This document shows, piece after piece, positions 54,847 to 64,000 of a DNA stretch of 64,000 bases. The stretch's first letter is position 1, and each line of letters opens with the position of its first letter. A model generated the notes under the pieces. That model ran no database searches, had not been told where the DNA came from, and saw only the letters and a list, made by a program, of their open reading frames with translations. The stretch is taken from contig NZ_JAEULZ010000016.1 in NCBI RefSeq assembly GCF_016793485.1, positions 219,837-283,836 on the forward strand. Direction: 5' to 3'. Made by a program: the position numbers and the translations under genes. This stretch comes from Mesorhizobium sp. (GTDB taxonomy: Bacteria > Pseudomonadota > Alphaproteobacteria > Rhizobiales > Rhizobiaceae).

Positions 54847-56022
54847 GTGGGATCGAACGTGACGCATGTGACGAAGGACATCGAGCGTCCGCTGGGACAG
54901 ACGAGGCGGACATCCGCTTCGTCGCGAGGTTTCCTGCCATCGACGGGTACGATCGCGCTGGGCGCAGGCATTGCCGCGCTGTTGGCCGCCTCCGCGGCGG
55001 TAGCGCTTCGCGAGCAGCCTTTCCGCAGCCCGGCAGTCGCGGTGACGTCCGTGCCGGAACCGGTCGTAGCCCCGGCGCCTGTGGACGTCGCCGCCGCCAA
55101 GCCGTCTGCCGAACCAAAGAAAACTGGGCCTTCGATCATCCGCGTCAATCCCGAGGAGAACCAGACCGGAAGCGGTGTGATCATCATCCGCGACCCGTCC
55201 GCTGTCGGGCAGGACCTCCGAGTAGCCCACATGCCCGACCGCGCGCTGATCGAGGAGAGCCAGAACGGACCGCTACCGATCCGCGCAGCCGATGGACGCC
55301 GTCCGTTCGACGTCTACGCAAGGCCATGGTCGGGGGCACGCGGCGCGCGCGTGGCGATCGTGATCGGCGGCCTTGCCGTATCACAGACCGGCACGCAGGC
55401 GGCGATCGAGAAGCTGCCCGCCGAGGTGACGCTCGCCTTTGCCAGCCAGGGCAATTCAATCGGCCGCTGGATGCAGGCGGCGCGCCGCAAGGGTCACGAA
55501 ATCCTGATCCAGGCGCCGCTCGAACCCTTCGACTATCCGAACATCGATCCCGGCCGGAACACGCTGACGGTGGACGCCTCGGCGGAGGAAAACATCGAAC
55601 GCCTGCAGTGGACCCTGTCGAGGACGACCAACTACACCGGCATCATGAACTATATGGGCGCAAGGTTCGTCGGCGACGCCAATGCCATGGGTCCTGTCAT
55701 GGCCGAGCTCGGCCAGCGCGGACTGCTCTATCTCGACGACGGTTCGACCGCGCGGTCCGTCGCGCCCGACCTCGCCCTGAAGGACAAGGTGCCCTTCGCT
55801 GCCGGCGACGCGATCATTGATGGCGAACGCGAGCGTGGCGCCATCCTGAAGAAACTCGACCAGTTGGAAGCCACCGCAAGGGCCAAGGGCTTCGCGCTCG
55901 GCACAGGTTCGGCTTTCGACCTCACGGTCGATACCGTGACCTCCTGGGTCGCCGAAGCCAAGAAGCGCGGCATTGAGATCGTCCCTGTGTCGGCCATCGC
56001 GATGGACCCCGAGAAGGGTTGA
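54847..56022 (+). CDS. Divergent polysaccharide deacetylase (YibQ-like)
   Basis: A 391-residue protein with one N-terminal membrane segment (about residues 38-56), a Pro/Ala-rich periplasmic linker and a NodB-like fold: [79 protein letters not shown]. The metal-binding HxxxH of true NodB deacetylases is not evident. The GTG start gives the normal length. Neighbouring envC and ctpA suggest a role in envelope remodelling. Confidence 0.85.
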   Translation: MGSNVTHVTKDIERPLGQTRRTSASSRGFLPSTGTIALGAGIAALLAASAAVALREQPFRSPAVAVTSVPEPVVAPAPVDVAAAKPSAEPKKTGPSIIRVNPEENQTGSGVIIIRDPSAVGQDLRVAHMPDRALIEESQNGPLPIRAADGRRPFDVYARPWSGARGARVAIVIGGLAVSQTGTQAAIEKLPAEVTLAFASQGNSIGRWMQAARRKGHEILIQAPLEPFDYPNIDPGRNTLTVDASAEENIERLQWTLSRTTNYTGIMNYMGARFVGDANAMGPVMAELGQRGLLYLDDGSTARSVAPDLALKDKVPFAAGDAIIDGERERGAILKKLDQLEATARAKGFALGTGSAFDLTVDTVTSWVAEAKKRGIEIVPVSAIAMDPEKG

Positions 56023-56024
56023 TC

Positions 56025-56546
56025 GTGTCGAAGAAGAAGCCCGTCGATCCGCAATCCCTACCCTATCGCCCCTGCGTCGGCATCATGGTGCTCAACCGGC
56101 AGAACCTCGTTTGGGTCGGCCATCGCATCGTCGAGCCGAAGGGAGAGATGGAAGGCGCAGAACATCTCTGGCAAATGCCTCAGGGCGGCATCGACAAGGG
56201 CGAGGATCCGCTTCCTGCCGCCCGTCGCGAGCTGTATGAGGAAACCGGCATGGAGAGCGTCGAGCTGATCGCCGAGGCCCCCGGCTGGATCAACTACGAC
56301 CTGCCCACCCACCTCATCGGGATCGCGCTCAAGGGAAAATATCGCGGCCAGACCCAGAAGTGGTTCGCCTTCCGATTTCTCGGCGATGTCTCGGAAATCA
56401 GGATCGACCCGCCTCCCGGCGGCCACACCGCCGAGTTCGATGGATGGGACTGGCGCGGAATGGGCGACTTGCCCGGCCTCGTCGTGCCGTTCAAGAAGAA
56501 GGTCTATGACGAGGTCGTCGCGGCATTCCGGCATTTGGCCGGTTGA
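56025..56546 (+). CDS. rppH: RNA pyrophosphohydrolase RppH
   Basis: A 173-residue Nudix hydrolase. The Nudix box is [23 protein letters not shown] (Gx5Ex7REuxEExGu). [20 protein letters not shown] and [11 protein letters not shown] are RppH-type. Removes pyrophosphate from the 5' end of mRNA and so starts decay. The GTG at 56025 follows the yibQ stop by two bases; a TTG at 56019 overlapping that stop is possible. Confidence 0.93.
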   Translation: MSKKKPVDPQSLPYRPCVGIMVLNRQNLVWVGHRIVEPKGEMEGAEHLWQMPQGGIDKGEDPLPAARRELYEETGMESVELIAEAPGWINYDLPTHLIGIALKGKYRGQTQKWFAFRFLGDVSEIRIDPPPGGHTAEFDGWDWRGMGDLPGLVVPFKKKVYDEVVAAFRHLAG

Positions 56547-56893
56547 GTGCGCTGCCGCGTGCCCTCCCTGGCACGCAACCGCAATGGTTCGGTGCGATGA
56601 ACCACGTACCTATCGATGCATCGGCGATCGATCCGCGAATTTGGTCGCCTATTGGGCCTCGGCCTCGAGCGAAGTAAAGGAAACGCAGGGCGCGGTCGCG
56701 GCAGTCCATGAGAAGCACCCGGTCTTTTTTGCAAGGCATCGCCTTACCGCTTCGCGTAAACAGAAGACTCTACGCCTCTGAGTTCAATTTACAGTGATTT
56801 ATTGCATAATTGCCGTTTTCGGAGGTGATATGTTGCATAGTCAGCGGCTTCGATCTATTGATTGTTGCGAACAGGGACATTCGACGACAAGAA
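56547..56893. other. Promoter region of dadX-dadA, with SD-led short ORF
   Basis: No full gene is seen here. A small hairpin GCGTGCC/GGCACGC lies at 56557-56576. An exact GGAGGTGAT ribosome site at 56821-56829 is followed directly by ATG 56830, which opens a 44-codon frame ending at 56964, in a different frame from dadX and overlapping its start. It may be a leader peptide. Confidence 0.35.
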
Positions 56894-58039
56894 GTGGCCG
56901 CACATCAGACATTTCCGGATTGCGTCGGCGCCATTCTCACGATCGATCTGCAGGCCATCCGTGACAATTACCGGCGATTGAGCGCACGCCTGTCCGGCGC
57001 TGAATGTGCGGCGGTCGTAAAGGCCGATGGCTATGGACTGGGAGCTGCCGACATCTGCAATGCCCTCGCTTCCGAAGGCTGCCGCGCGTTTTTCGTCGCG
57101 CATCCCTCAGAAGCGCTGGAACTTCGCACGGCGCTCGGACCCCAGCCTGATATCTACATCCTGAACGGCGTCTATCCAGGAGCCGAGGAAGCATGTGCCC
57201 GGGCCGGGTTGATAGCGGTCGCCAACAGCACGGAGCAGCTTACGGCATGGCAGGCTGCTTCGCGTCGTCACGGCCCCCTGCCGGTGGCCATCCAGATCGA
57301 CAGCGGCATGTCGCGGCTCGGGATGGCTCCCTCGGAAGTGCGGGCTCTCGCGCCGGACGCCTTCGAAGGGCTCGACCTCAGGCTCGTGATGAGCCACCTC
57401 GCCTGTGCCGACGAACCCGACAATCCGATAAACGGCATGCAGCGATCCGCCTTCGAGGAGTTGCACCGTCTCCTACCGCCCGCTCCCGCTTCACTCGCCA
57501 ACTCATCCGGCATCTTTCTCGGCACGGATTTCCAGTACGACCTCGTACGGCCGGGTGCGGCGCTCTATGGCGTCAACCCGACGCCAGCGCGGGACAATCC
57601 GATGCGGCAGGTTGTCGGCCTGCAGGCGAAAGTCATCCAAAGCCGCGAACTGGCTGTCGACATCGGCATCGGCTACGGCCACGCCTACCGAACCACGGCT
57701 CCATTGCGGACGGCCACCATCGCGGTCGGCTATGCCGACGGCTGGCCGCGCAGGGCGGGTGCCGCGGCATGGCTGGACGGGATCAAGCTCCCGTTCGCCG
57801 GCCGTGTATCGATGGACTCCATCGTGCTCGACATCTCCGCTTTGCCGCCGGGAAGGCCGGAGCCGGGCGAGATGGTCGAACTCATTGGCCCGCATCAGAC
57901 GATCGACGATCTGGCGGCGATCGCGGGTACAATCGGCTACGAGATATTGACGGGCCTTGGGGGGCGATTCCACCGGGTCCTCAAAAATGGCGTCGTCGGT
58001 CAGGACGTGACGGCAAAGGCGTGGGGAACGGCGGGATGA
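56894..58039 (+). CDS. dadX: Alanine racemase (catabolic type)
   Basis: A 381-residue PLP-dependent fold-type III racemase. [15 protein letters not shown], the PLP Lys in [26 protein letters not shown], and [10 protein letters not shown] ... [13 protein letters not shown] with the conserved C-terminal Tyr region are all present. GTG 56894 gives the usual short leader before LTIDL; the frame can be extended to a TTG at 56810. The ATGA overlap with the D-amino acid dehydrogenase gene marks it as the catabolic racemase of a dadX-dadA operon. Confidence 0.92.
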   Translation: MAAHQTFPDCVGAILTIDLQAIRDNYRRLSARLSGAECAAVVKADGYGLGAADICNALASEGCRAFFVAHPSEALELRTALGPQPDIYILNGVYPGAEEACARAGLIAVANSTEQLTAWQAASRRHGPLPVAIQIDSGMSRLGMAPSEVRALAPDAFEGLDLRLVMSHLACADEPDNPINGMQRSAFEELHRLLPPAPASLANSSGIFLGTDFQYDLVRPGAALYGVNPTPARDNPMRQVVGLQAKVIQSRELAVDIGIGYGHAYRTTAPLRTATIAVGYADGWPRRAGAAAWLDGIKLPFAGRVSMDSIVLDISALPPGRPEPGEMVELIGPHQTIDDLAAIAGTIGYEILTGLGGRFHRVLKNGVVGQDVTAKAWGTAG

Positions 58040-59298
58040 AGGTCGTGGTGCTGGGGGCCGGGGTCATTGGGGTGACCACCGCCTATTATCTGAACGAGGC
58101 TGGCCACGACGTGACCGTCATCGACCGGCAGGTCGGTCCGGCCATGGAGACGAGCTTCGGCAATGCAGGCGAGATTTCGCCCGGCTATGCATCGCCCTGG
58201 GCCGGGCCCGGCGTGCCGTTGAAGGCCATCAAATGGCTGACGATGAAGCACGGCCCGCTGGTTGTGCGCCCGCGCCTGGAAAAGGCCATGTGGGTGTGGT
58301 TGTTCCAGATGCTGCGCAACTGCACCTCCGCCCGTTACGCTGTCAACAAGGCGCGCATGGTGCCCATCGCCGAATACAGCCGCGACTGCCTGCGGGCAAT
58401 GCGCGAGACGACCGGTATCACCTATGACGAGCGCAGCCAGGGTACGCTCCAGCTCTTTCGCTCGCAGGCGCAGCTCGACGGCACGGGCAAGGACATCGAG
58501 GTTCTGAAGCAGTTCGGCGTGCCCTTCGAACTGCTCGATGCCGCCGGTTGCATCGCGGCGGAACCGGCGCTTGCGCGGGTCAGCGGCAAGATCGCCGGCG
58601 GATTGCGCCTGCCGCAGGACGAGACGGGCGATTGCAAGCTCTTCACCGAACGGCTGGCGGAGATCTGCAAGAAGCGCGGTGTAACCTTCCGTTTCGGCGT
58701 AGAAAGCGCCCGGCTCTATCACAACACGAAGACGGACGCCGAAATCCGCAGCGTCAAGCTCGGCGACAAGCGGGAATCGTTCGATGCCTATGTGGTGGCG
58801 CTCGGCAGCTATTCGGCGCGATGGCTGCACAAGCGCAAGATCTGGGCTCCGGTCTATCCGGTAAAAGGCTATTCGATCACGGTCCCCGTAACCAACCCTG
58901 ATGCCGCGCCGGTGTCGACTGTCATGGACGAGACCTACAAGGTCGCGATCACACGGCTAGGCGACCGCATCAGGGTCGGCGGCACCGCCGAGATTTCGGG
59001 GTTCGACCTGACACTGCACGAATCGAGGCGTTCTACGCTCGAACAGTCGGTCCAGGACCTGTTTCCGGAAGGCGGCGACGTGTCGAAGGCGTCTTTCTGG
59101 TGCGGCCTGAGGCCGATGACGCCCGACGGGCCCCCGATCATCGGCAAGACCCGCTACCCCAACCTCTTCGTCAACACCGGCCACGGCACGCTCGGTTGGA
59201 CCATGGCCTGCGGCTCAGGCAAGATTCTGGCGGACATCATGAGCAACCGGACGCCCGATATCGACATCGCCGGGCTCGGCATGGAGCGATACGCTTAG
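58036..59298 (+). CDS. dadA: D-amino acid dehydrogenase
   Basis: A 420-residue FAD-dependent dehydrogenase. [32 protein letters not shown] is the FAD motif; [31 protein letters not shown] and [16 protein letters not shown]...[16 protein letters not shown] are DadA signatures. Oxidises D-alanine to pyruvate at the membrane with electron transfer to the quinone pool. Coupled by ATGA overlap to dadX; the longer frame from 57193 is only the shadow of dadX. Confidence 0.95.
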   Translation: MKVVVLGAGVIGVTTAYYLNEAGHDVTVIDRQVGPAMETSFGNAGEISPGYASPWAGPGVPLKAIKWLTMKHGPLVVRPRLEKAMWVWLFQMLRNCTSARYAVNKARMVPIAEYSRDCLRAMRETTGITYDERSQGTLQLFRSQAQLDGTGKDIEVLKQFGVPFELLDAAGCIAAEPALARVSGKIAGGLRLPQDETGDCKLFTERLAEICKKRGVTFRFGVESARLYHNTKTDAEIRSVKLGDKRESFDAYVVALGSYSARWLHKRKIWAPVYPVKGYSITVPVTNPDAAPVSTVMDETYKVAITRLGDRIRVGGTAEISGFDLTLHESRRSTLEQSVQDLFPEGGDVSKASFWCGLRPMTPDGPPIIGKTRYPNLFVNTGHGTLGWTMACGSGKILADIMSNRTPDIDIAGLGMERYA

Positions 59299-59396
59299 AC
59301 GTTTCGGGCGCGTCGCACAAAGGACCTGTCACATTGATGTGAAACCTAATTGGAACTGGCGCGTTCTTCACGGACCGAAACGACGGAGGAACCGCC

Positions 59397-59870
59397 ATGG
59401 CCAATCCTGCTCGCATGCCCGATCCGCGCGACGAGGCCCGTCACGCCGATCCACTCAATCCTATCCCGCCAGCCACTGACCCATTCACCCCCGAAGGTCG
59501 AAATCCGGCCAATGATCCTCGTATCGTGAACCGCGTCGAAACCCGCGGCGGCGGTAGCAGTGTCATGATCGCCGCGATCGTTCTTGTGCTTGCCGTCATT
59601 GCATATTTTGTCTTCGCACCGGGCTCCCAGAATGCCCCGCCGGCCCCCGGTGAGCCTGCGGTTACGACAACCGAACCTGCGACGCCCGCTCCGGCAGCCC
59701 CGGCGCCTGACGCAACCGCGCCGGCAGCGCCTGCTGATCCGGTTACCCCCGCGCCTGACGCGACGGCCCCCGCAGCACCGGCTGACCCAGCGGCTCCCGC
59801 GCCTGAATCGAGCGCTCCGGCTCCGGCTGAGCCTGCTCCTGCACCGGCTGAGCCCGCCCCGGCTCAGTAA
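59397..59870 (+). CDS. Single-pass membrane protein with Ala/Pro-rich tail
   Basis: A 157-residue protein: a hydrophilic N-terminus (54 residues), one membrane helix (MIAAIVLVLAVIAYFVFAP, about residues 57-75), and a tail of about 80 residues made of imperfect Ala/Pro repeats (two near copies of PAPDATAPAAPADP, then PAPAEPAPAPAEPAPAQ). The tail probably lies in the periplasm, where such spacers reach through peptidoglycan. Function unknown. Followed by a clear terminator. Confidence 0.72.
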   Translation: MANPARMPDPRDEARHADPLNPIPPATDPFTPEGRNPANDPRIVNRVETRGGGSSVMIAAIVLVLAVIAYFVFAPGSQNAPPAPGEPAVTTTEPATPAPAAPAPDATAPAAPADPVTPAPDATAPAAPADPAAPAPESSAPAPAEPAPAPAEPAPAQ

Positions 59871-59888
59871 ACACCTCAAACCTCTTTG

Positions 59889-59917
59889 GAAGGGCCCGCT
59901 TGTCGGGCCCTTCTTCT
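59889..59917 (+). terminator. Rho-independent terminator
   Basis: GAAGGGCCCG / CGGGCCCTTC, a perfect 10-bp stem with a five-base loop, followed by TTCTT. It lies 18 bases after the Ala/Pro-rich gene. Confidence 0.8.
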
Positions 59918-60004
59918 TGTGACCTTGCTGGGCATTGACAAGCGAGGCACGGTCCTCCACCTCATGCGCGAAACGTTCATGAGGCCGGCAGGACCGGATA
60001 GTTT

Positions 60005-61255
60005 ATGACCGGATATTTCTCCTCGCCCTTTCCGCGCAGGCGCTCGGTCGGTGTCGATGTCGGCGGCGTGATAGTCGGCGGGGACGCGCCCGTCGTCGTT
60101 CAGTCGATGACCAACACCGACACCGCCGACATCGACCAGACCGTGGCACAGGTTGCCGCCCTGCACAGGGCAGGGTCCGAGATCGTTCGCATTACCGTCG
60201 ACCGCGATGAATCTGCCGCAGCCGTGCCGCGTATCCGCGACAGGCTCGAACGGTTGGGCGTCCATGTCCCGCTGGTCGGCGACTTCCACTATATCGGCCA
60301 TAAGCTGCTTGCCGATCACCCTGATTGCGCCGAGGCGCTGGCGAAATACCGCATCAATCCCGGCAATGTCGGCTTCAGGGAAAAGCGCGACCGTCAGTTC
60401 GCCGACATCGTCGAAATGGCGATCCGCCACGACAAGCCGGTCCGCATCGGCGTCAATTGGGGCTCGCTCGACCAGGAGTTGCTCACCCGACTCATGGACG
60501 AGAACCAGAGCCAAGGCTCGCCGCTGACCGCCGTGCAGGTCATGTACGAGGCCATCGTGCAGTCGGCATTGCTTTCGGCCGAGATGGCCGAGCAGATCGG
60601 CCTGCCGCGAAACCGGATCATCCTGTCGGCAAAGGTCAGCGGCGTGCAGGATCTCGTCGCGGTCTACACCGAACTGGCACGGCGTTCGGATCACGCGCTG
60701 CATCTCGGCCTTACCGAGGCCGGCATGGGCTCCAAGGGCATCGTCGCCTCCTCTGCCGCCATGGGCATCCTGCTGCAGCAGGGTATCGGCGACACGATCC
60801 GCATCTCGCTGACGCCGGAGCCCGGCGGCGACCGGACGCGCGAAGTGCAGGTGTCGCAGGAACTGCTGCAGACGATGGGTTTCCGGCAGTTTGTGCCGAT
60901 CGTGGCGGCCTGCCCTGGCTGCGGGCGGACGACATCGACCGTCTTCCAGGAATTGGCCCAGACCATCCAGGATGACATCCGCCGCAGCATGCCAGTCTGG
61001 CGCGAGAAATATCCGGGTGTCGAGGTGCTGAAAGTCGCTGTGATGGGCTGCATCGTCAACGGCCCCGGCGAATCCAAGCATGCGGACATTGGCATCTCCC
61101 TGCCCGGCACGGGCGAGACGCCGAGCGCGCCCGTGTTCATCGACGGCAAGAAGGCAACGACGCTGCGCGGTCCCGCCATCGCCGCGGATTTCCAGAAGAT
61201 GGTGGCCGACTATATCGAGCAGCGCTTCGGGCGCGGCAGGGCGGCGGCCGAGTAG
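60005..61255 (+). CDS. ispG: 4-hydroxy-3-methylbut-2-enyl diphosphate synthase IspG
   Basis: A 416-residue GcpE enzyme of the MEP isoprenoid pathway. [16 protein letters not shown] and [17 protein letters not shown] begin the TIM barrel; the [4Fe-4S] cysteines are in [10 protein letters not shown] (two Cys) and [22 protein letters not shown] (third Cys), with the usual Glu as fourth ligand. Reduces MEcPP to HMBPP. Followed one base later by the transglycosylase gene. Confidence 0.96.
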   Translation: MTGYFSSPFPRRRSVGVDVGGVIVGGDAPVVVQSMTNTDTADIDQTVAQVAALHRAGSEIVRITVDRDESAAAVPRIRDRLERLGVHVPLVGDFHYIGHKLLADHPDCAEALAKYRINPGNVGFREKRDRQFADIVEMAIRHDKPVRIGVNWGSLDQELLTRLMDENQSQGSPLTAVQVMYEAIVQSALLSAEMAEQIGLPRNRIILSAKVSGVQDLVAVYTELARRSDHALHLGLTEAGMGSKGIVASSAAMGILLQQGIGDTIRISLTPEPGGDRTREVQVSQELLQTMGFRQFVPIVAACPGCGRTTSTVFQELAQTIQDDIRRSMPVWREKYPGVEVLKVAVMGCIVNGPGESKHADIGISLPGTGETPSAPVFIDGKKATTLRGPAIAADFQKMVADYIEQRFGRGRAAAE

Positions 61256-61256
61256 G

Positions 61257-62129
61257 ATGCCGGTCGTCCGCAGGACGACTGCCGCCCTTACGGGGCTGGC
61301 GCTCGCCGGCTTGCAACTGATCACGGCCGCGCCGACGCTGGCCGATCCGCCCGGCCGCTCGCTCCCCGTTACCATCGGCCGGATTTGCACTTTGCTGGAG
61401 CGGGAGGCCGACAGGAATGGCATCCCGAAGGATTTTTTCGCTCGACTGATCTTCAAGGAAAGCCGCTTCGATCCCGGCGCTGTCAGCCCCGCTGGCGCGG
61501 AAGGCATCGCCCAGTTCATGCCCGGCACAGCCGCCATGCGCGGGCTCGACGATAGTTTCGACATCGAAAAGGCCCTTCCTGCCTCAGCGAAATATCTGGG
61601 CGAGTTGAAAGACCGCTTCGGCAATCTCGGTCTTGCCTCCGCTGCCTACAATGCAGGCGAGGGCCGCGTGTCGCGCTGGCTTTCCTCCGGTGGTTTCCTG
61701 CCGCTGGAAACCGAGAACTATGTGCTCGACATCATGGGCGAGCCGGCGGATGTCTTTGCCGAGCCATCCTACGCCGGCACCGTGCAGCCGCTGCATCCGA
61801 CTGTCGCCTTCGCCAAGGCCTGTCGCAACCTTCCCGTCACGATGAGCGCGGTCGTCGCCATGTCCTCCATTCACACCAAGCCTTGGGGCATACAGGTCGC
61901 GGGCAATGCGCGGCGCAACGCTGCCATCCGCCAGTGGGAGAGGGTGAAGGGGAGGTTTTCCGCGCTGCTGTCCGGACACGATCCGGTCGTCAGCCGGGTG
62001 CGGTCGGCCCGGGTGCCGCGCGGCATCTATGCCGTGCGCATCGGCGCGGAGTCGCGCAAGGAGGCCGACAAGATCTGCGACAGGCTGCGTCAGGCGGGCG
62101 GTGCCTGCGTGGTCATGCGCAACCGGTAA
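61257..62129 (+). CDS. Lytic transglycosylase (SLT) with SPOR-like tail
   Basis: A 290-residue secreted protein with signal peptide (TTAALTGLALAGLQLITAAPTLAD). The SLT catalytic domain lies at about residues 45-160, with the catalytic Glu in ARLIFKESRFDPGAVSPAGAEGIAQFMPGTA and the NAGEGRV motif. The last 40 residues (RGIYAVRIGAESRKEADKICDRLRQAGGACVVM) look like a SPOR peptidoglycan-binding module. Start ATG 61257 almost touches the ispG stop, an unusual but clear linkage. Confidence 0.88.
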   Translation: MPVVRRTTAALTGLALAGLQLITAAPTLADPPGRSLPVTIGRICTLLEREADRNGIPKDFFARLIFKESRFDPGAVSPAGAEGIAQFMPGTAAMRGLDDSFDIEKALPASAKYLGELKDRFGNLGLASAAYNAGEGRVSRWLSSGGFLPLETENYVLDIMGEPADVFAEPSYAGTVQPLHPTVAFAKACRNLPVTMSAVVAMSSIHTKPWGIQVAGNARRNAAIRQWERVKGRFSALLSGHDPVVSRVRSARVPRGIYAVRIGAESRKEADKICDRLRQAGGACVVMRNR

Positions 62130-62135
62130 AGTAGG

Positions 62136-64000
62136 TCAGGCCGTTCTGGCCATTTCCGCTTCGCCCAGCCAGGTGGCGATCTTGGCGCTCAGCCTGTTTG
62201 GCGAGATCGGTTTCGGCAAATAATCGTCCATCCCCGCCTCGATGCACTTTTCGCTGTCGCCTTTCAGCGCATGCGCGGTGACGCCGATGATCGGCGTGCG
62301 TTCGCCGGTGCCCTCCTCCGCCTTGCGGATGGCAATGGTCGCCTCGAGCCCGTTAAGCTCCGGCATCGAAACATCCATCAGCACGAGGCGCGGTTTGAAG
62401 GCGCGATGCATCTCCACGGCGGTCCGCCCGTTGGGCGCGATCCGGAAACTGAGACCCAACCCCGAAAGGATCTGTGCGAACACCATCTGGTTAACGTCGT
62501 TGTCCTCGGCAACCAGTATGTCCAGCTGTGCGGTGCTCGTCGCCAGCTCATTGGCGACTGTCCGTTCCGCCACGAGCGGCACGACATCGGCTGGCTCGCG
62601 CGTGAACTCCGAGCGAGCGGTCTGGCTTCGGGCCTTCTGGATTGCGCCCACCACCGTTCCAAGAAGGGCGGCCGAGCGGGCGGGTTTGGTCAGATGCGCT
62701 GCGATGCCGTAGTCGACCACCAGACGACTGAAGTCGATCTGGTCTACCGAAGTGAGCAGCACGACCGGGATCGTCGAGGTTCGCGCGTCCGAGGCGATCG
62801 CCTTGGCGACATCAGCGCCGCTCATGCCCGGCATCTGGTAGTCGAGCACGACGCAGTCGACCGACGCGCCCAGTTGCGCGGCGCGATCAAGGAAGGCGAG
62901 CCCGATTGCTCCGGACTCCGCCGCCGCGCAATCGAAGCCCCAGCTGCGAAGCTGCTCCAGCAGAATCTCGCGGTTGATCGCATTGTCGTCGATAACGAGG
63001 ACGCGCGCGCCCGTCACATCGACAGGAACAGGCGCTTGCGCTTCCGGAGCTTCGTGTATGGGGAGCGAGACAGTGAACCAGAAGGTCGAACCGTGACCGA
63101 ACTCGCTCTCGAGACCGATCTTGCCCCCCATGAGATCGACCAGCCGCGCGGCGATGGCTAACCCCAATCCGGTTCCTTCATGCCTGCGAGTAGAGGAACT
63201 GTCGACCTGTGCGAACTTCTCGAACACGTTTGAGAGCTTGTCGGCCGGGATACCGATGCCGGTGTCCTCGACGCGCACCTTGAGCTGGATGACGCCGGCG
63301 ACCGCTTCGCCCGACACATCGACCAGCACATGGCCCTTCTCGGTGAACTTTACCGCGTTGCCGACCATGTTGGTGATGATCTGCCGGAAGCGCCCGATGT
63401 CGCCAATCATGAAAGCGGGCAGGCGCGGGTCGATGCGCACGATAAGTTCGAGGTTCTTTTCCGCGACGCGCGCCGACATCAGCGCGGCGACATCCTCCAC
63501 CGCCTCGGTCAGCCTGAAGGGCTCGCGATCGAGCGTAAGCTGGCCGGCATTGATCTTCGAGAAATCCAGGATGTCGTTGATGATGGTCATCAGCGCATTG
63601 CCGGACTTGGTAATCACGTCTGTAAACGTCTTCTGTCGCGGCGTCAGGTCGGTTCGCGCGAGAAGCTCCGCCATGCCGAGCACGCCATTCATCGGCGTGC
63701 GGATTTCATGGCTCATATTGGCAAGGAATTCGGATTTGGCGCGGTCCGCCGCCTCGGCGCGGAACAGGGCCTGGGCGGATTGCGCGAATGCCTGCTGGAT
63801 CGCCCTTTCCATCGGACGGAACAGCCACCATGCGACGCCGGTCATGACGATCATCAAAGCCAGCGTGGACCAGCCGAGCAACGCGCCGGCATGGTTTTCC
63901 GCCCGCCTTCGTTCCTGCTCGAAGGCGTTGCGCGCACGCGTCAGCATCGGCTGGGCGAAGAGTTCGCTCTGATTACGGATTTCCCGGTAGGTCGAATCTC
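62136..64000 (-). CDS. Hybrid sensor histidine kinase, N-terminus outside window
   Basis: The frame is open to the right edge, so the protein is incomplete at its N-terminus. Visible parts, in order: the end of a periplasmic sensor region, one membrane helix ([18 protein letters not shown]), HisKA with [18 protein letters not shown], HATPase_c ([45 protein letters not shown]), and two receiver domains with Asp in [10 protein letters not shown] and [11 protein letters not shown]. No HPt domain is seen, so phosphotransfer to an external HPt protein is likely. Convergent with the transglycosylase gene. Confidence 0.92.
   Translation of the reverse strand, partial: DSTYREIRNQSELFAQPMLTRARNAFEQERRRAENHAGALLGWSTLALMIVMTGVAWWLFRPMERAIQQAFAQSAQALFRAEAADRAKSEFLANMSHEIRTPMNGVLGMAELLARTDLTPRQKTFTDVITKSGNALMTIINDILDFSKINAGQLTLDREPFRLTEAVEDVAALMSARVAEKNLELIVRIDPRLPAFMIGDIGRFRQIITNMVGNAVKFTEKGHVLVDVSGEAVAGVIQLKVRVEDTGIGIPADKLSNVFEKFAQVDSSSTRRHEGTGLGLAIAARLVDLMGGKIGLESEFGHGSTFWFTVSLPIHEAPEAQAPVPVDVTGARVLVIDDNAINREILLEQLRSWGFDCAAAESGAIGLAFLDRAAQLGASVDCVVLDYQMPGMSGADVAKAIASDARTSTIPVVLLTSVDQIDFSRLVVDYGIAAHLTKPARSAALLGTVVGAIQKARSQTARSEFTREPADVVPLVAERTVANELATSTAQLDILVAEDNDVNQMVFAQILSGLGLSFRIAPNGRTAVEMHRAFKPRLVLMDVSMPELNGLEATIAIRKAEEGTGERTPIIGVTAHALKGDSEKCIEAGMDDYLPKPISPNRLSAKIATWLGEAEMARTA

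Noticed and set aside
59876-61624. Minus-strand frame of 582 codons over ispG and the transglycosylase
   Set aside because: Antisense to ispG, whose iron-sulfur motifs are intact; no domain features of its own.

Overview
The window reads as a chromosome segment of an alphaproteobacterium of the order Rhizobiales, most like Phyllobacteriaceae (Mesorhizobium and relatives). That placement is inference from high G+C coding sequence, the imuA-imuB-dnaE2 mutasome under a GTTC-N7-GTTC LexA box, the rsfS-rlmH-envC-ctpA-yibQ-rppH order, dadX-dadA, and leuD/leuB as separate genes. No 16S rRNA gene is present to confirm it.

Positions 1-17.5 kb are an accessory catabolic region. It holds an N,N-dimethylformamidase-type large subunit, a DHDPS-family lyase, a GMC flavoprotein dehydrogenase, a LuxR-type regulator, a 4-OT tautomerase, a proline-racemase-family enzyme with replaced catalytic cysteines, an aldehyde dehydrogenase, a ribose/fructose-type ABC importer, two exported DUF1254/DUF1214 proteins, a Crp/Fnr regulator and an MFS carrier. 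Three promoter regions (626-645, 5820-5839, 9745-9764) share one partly palindromic 20-bp element, consensus RYATACCCCKTTBGGYATAT. This ties the amidase, dehydrogenase and aldehyde dehydrogenase units into one apparent regulon, probably under the adjacent LuxR protein. The substrate cannot be read from the sequence.

Positions 17,910-33,090 are an integrated element in the 3' half of tRNA-Gly(GCC), bounded by a perfect 48-bp direct repeat. It carries a tyrosine integrase with tandem arm-type repeats near both ends, an AlpA-like small protein, a primase-helicase replication protein followed at once by an iteron array, and a serine recombinase with a 10-bp inverted repeat at its promoter. It also carries phage-type small proteins and a late block of two large proteins resembling phage internal or DNA-ejection proteins. 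I find no portal, capsid, tail or terminase large subunit. The element looks like a phage satellite, or a reduced prophage able to replicate after excision, and is the best candidate here for an undescribed system.

From 33 kb onward the content is mostly core: an Ala-tRNA(Pro) deacylase, a CnoX-like thioredoxin, a LON-domain protein and a Trm112-like protein, then the SOS mutasome (minus strand). Next come a small zincin, a CitE-like lyase, a DAO-family oxidoreductase, leuD, RidA, an unusual MhqO-MhqD fusion, leuB, an MFS carrier and an MscS channel. The cell-envelope and RNA block from rsfS to rppH follows, then dadX-dadA, ispG, a lytic transglycosylase and a hybrid histidine kinase cut by the window end.
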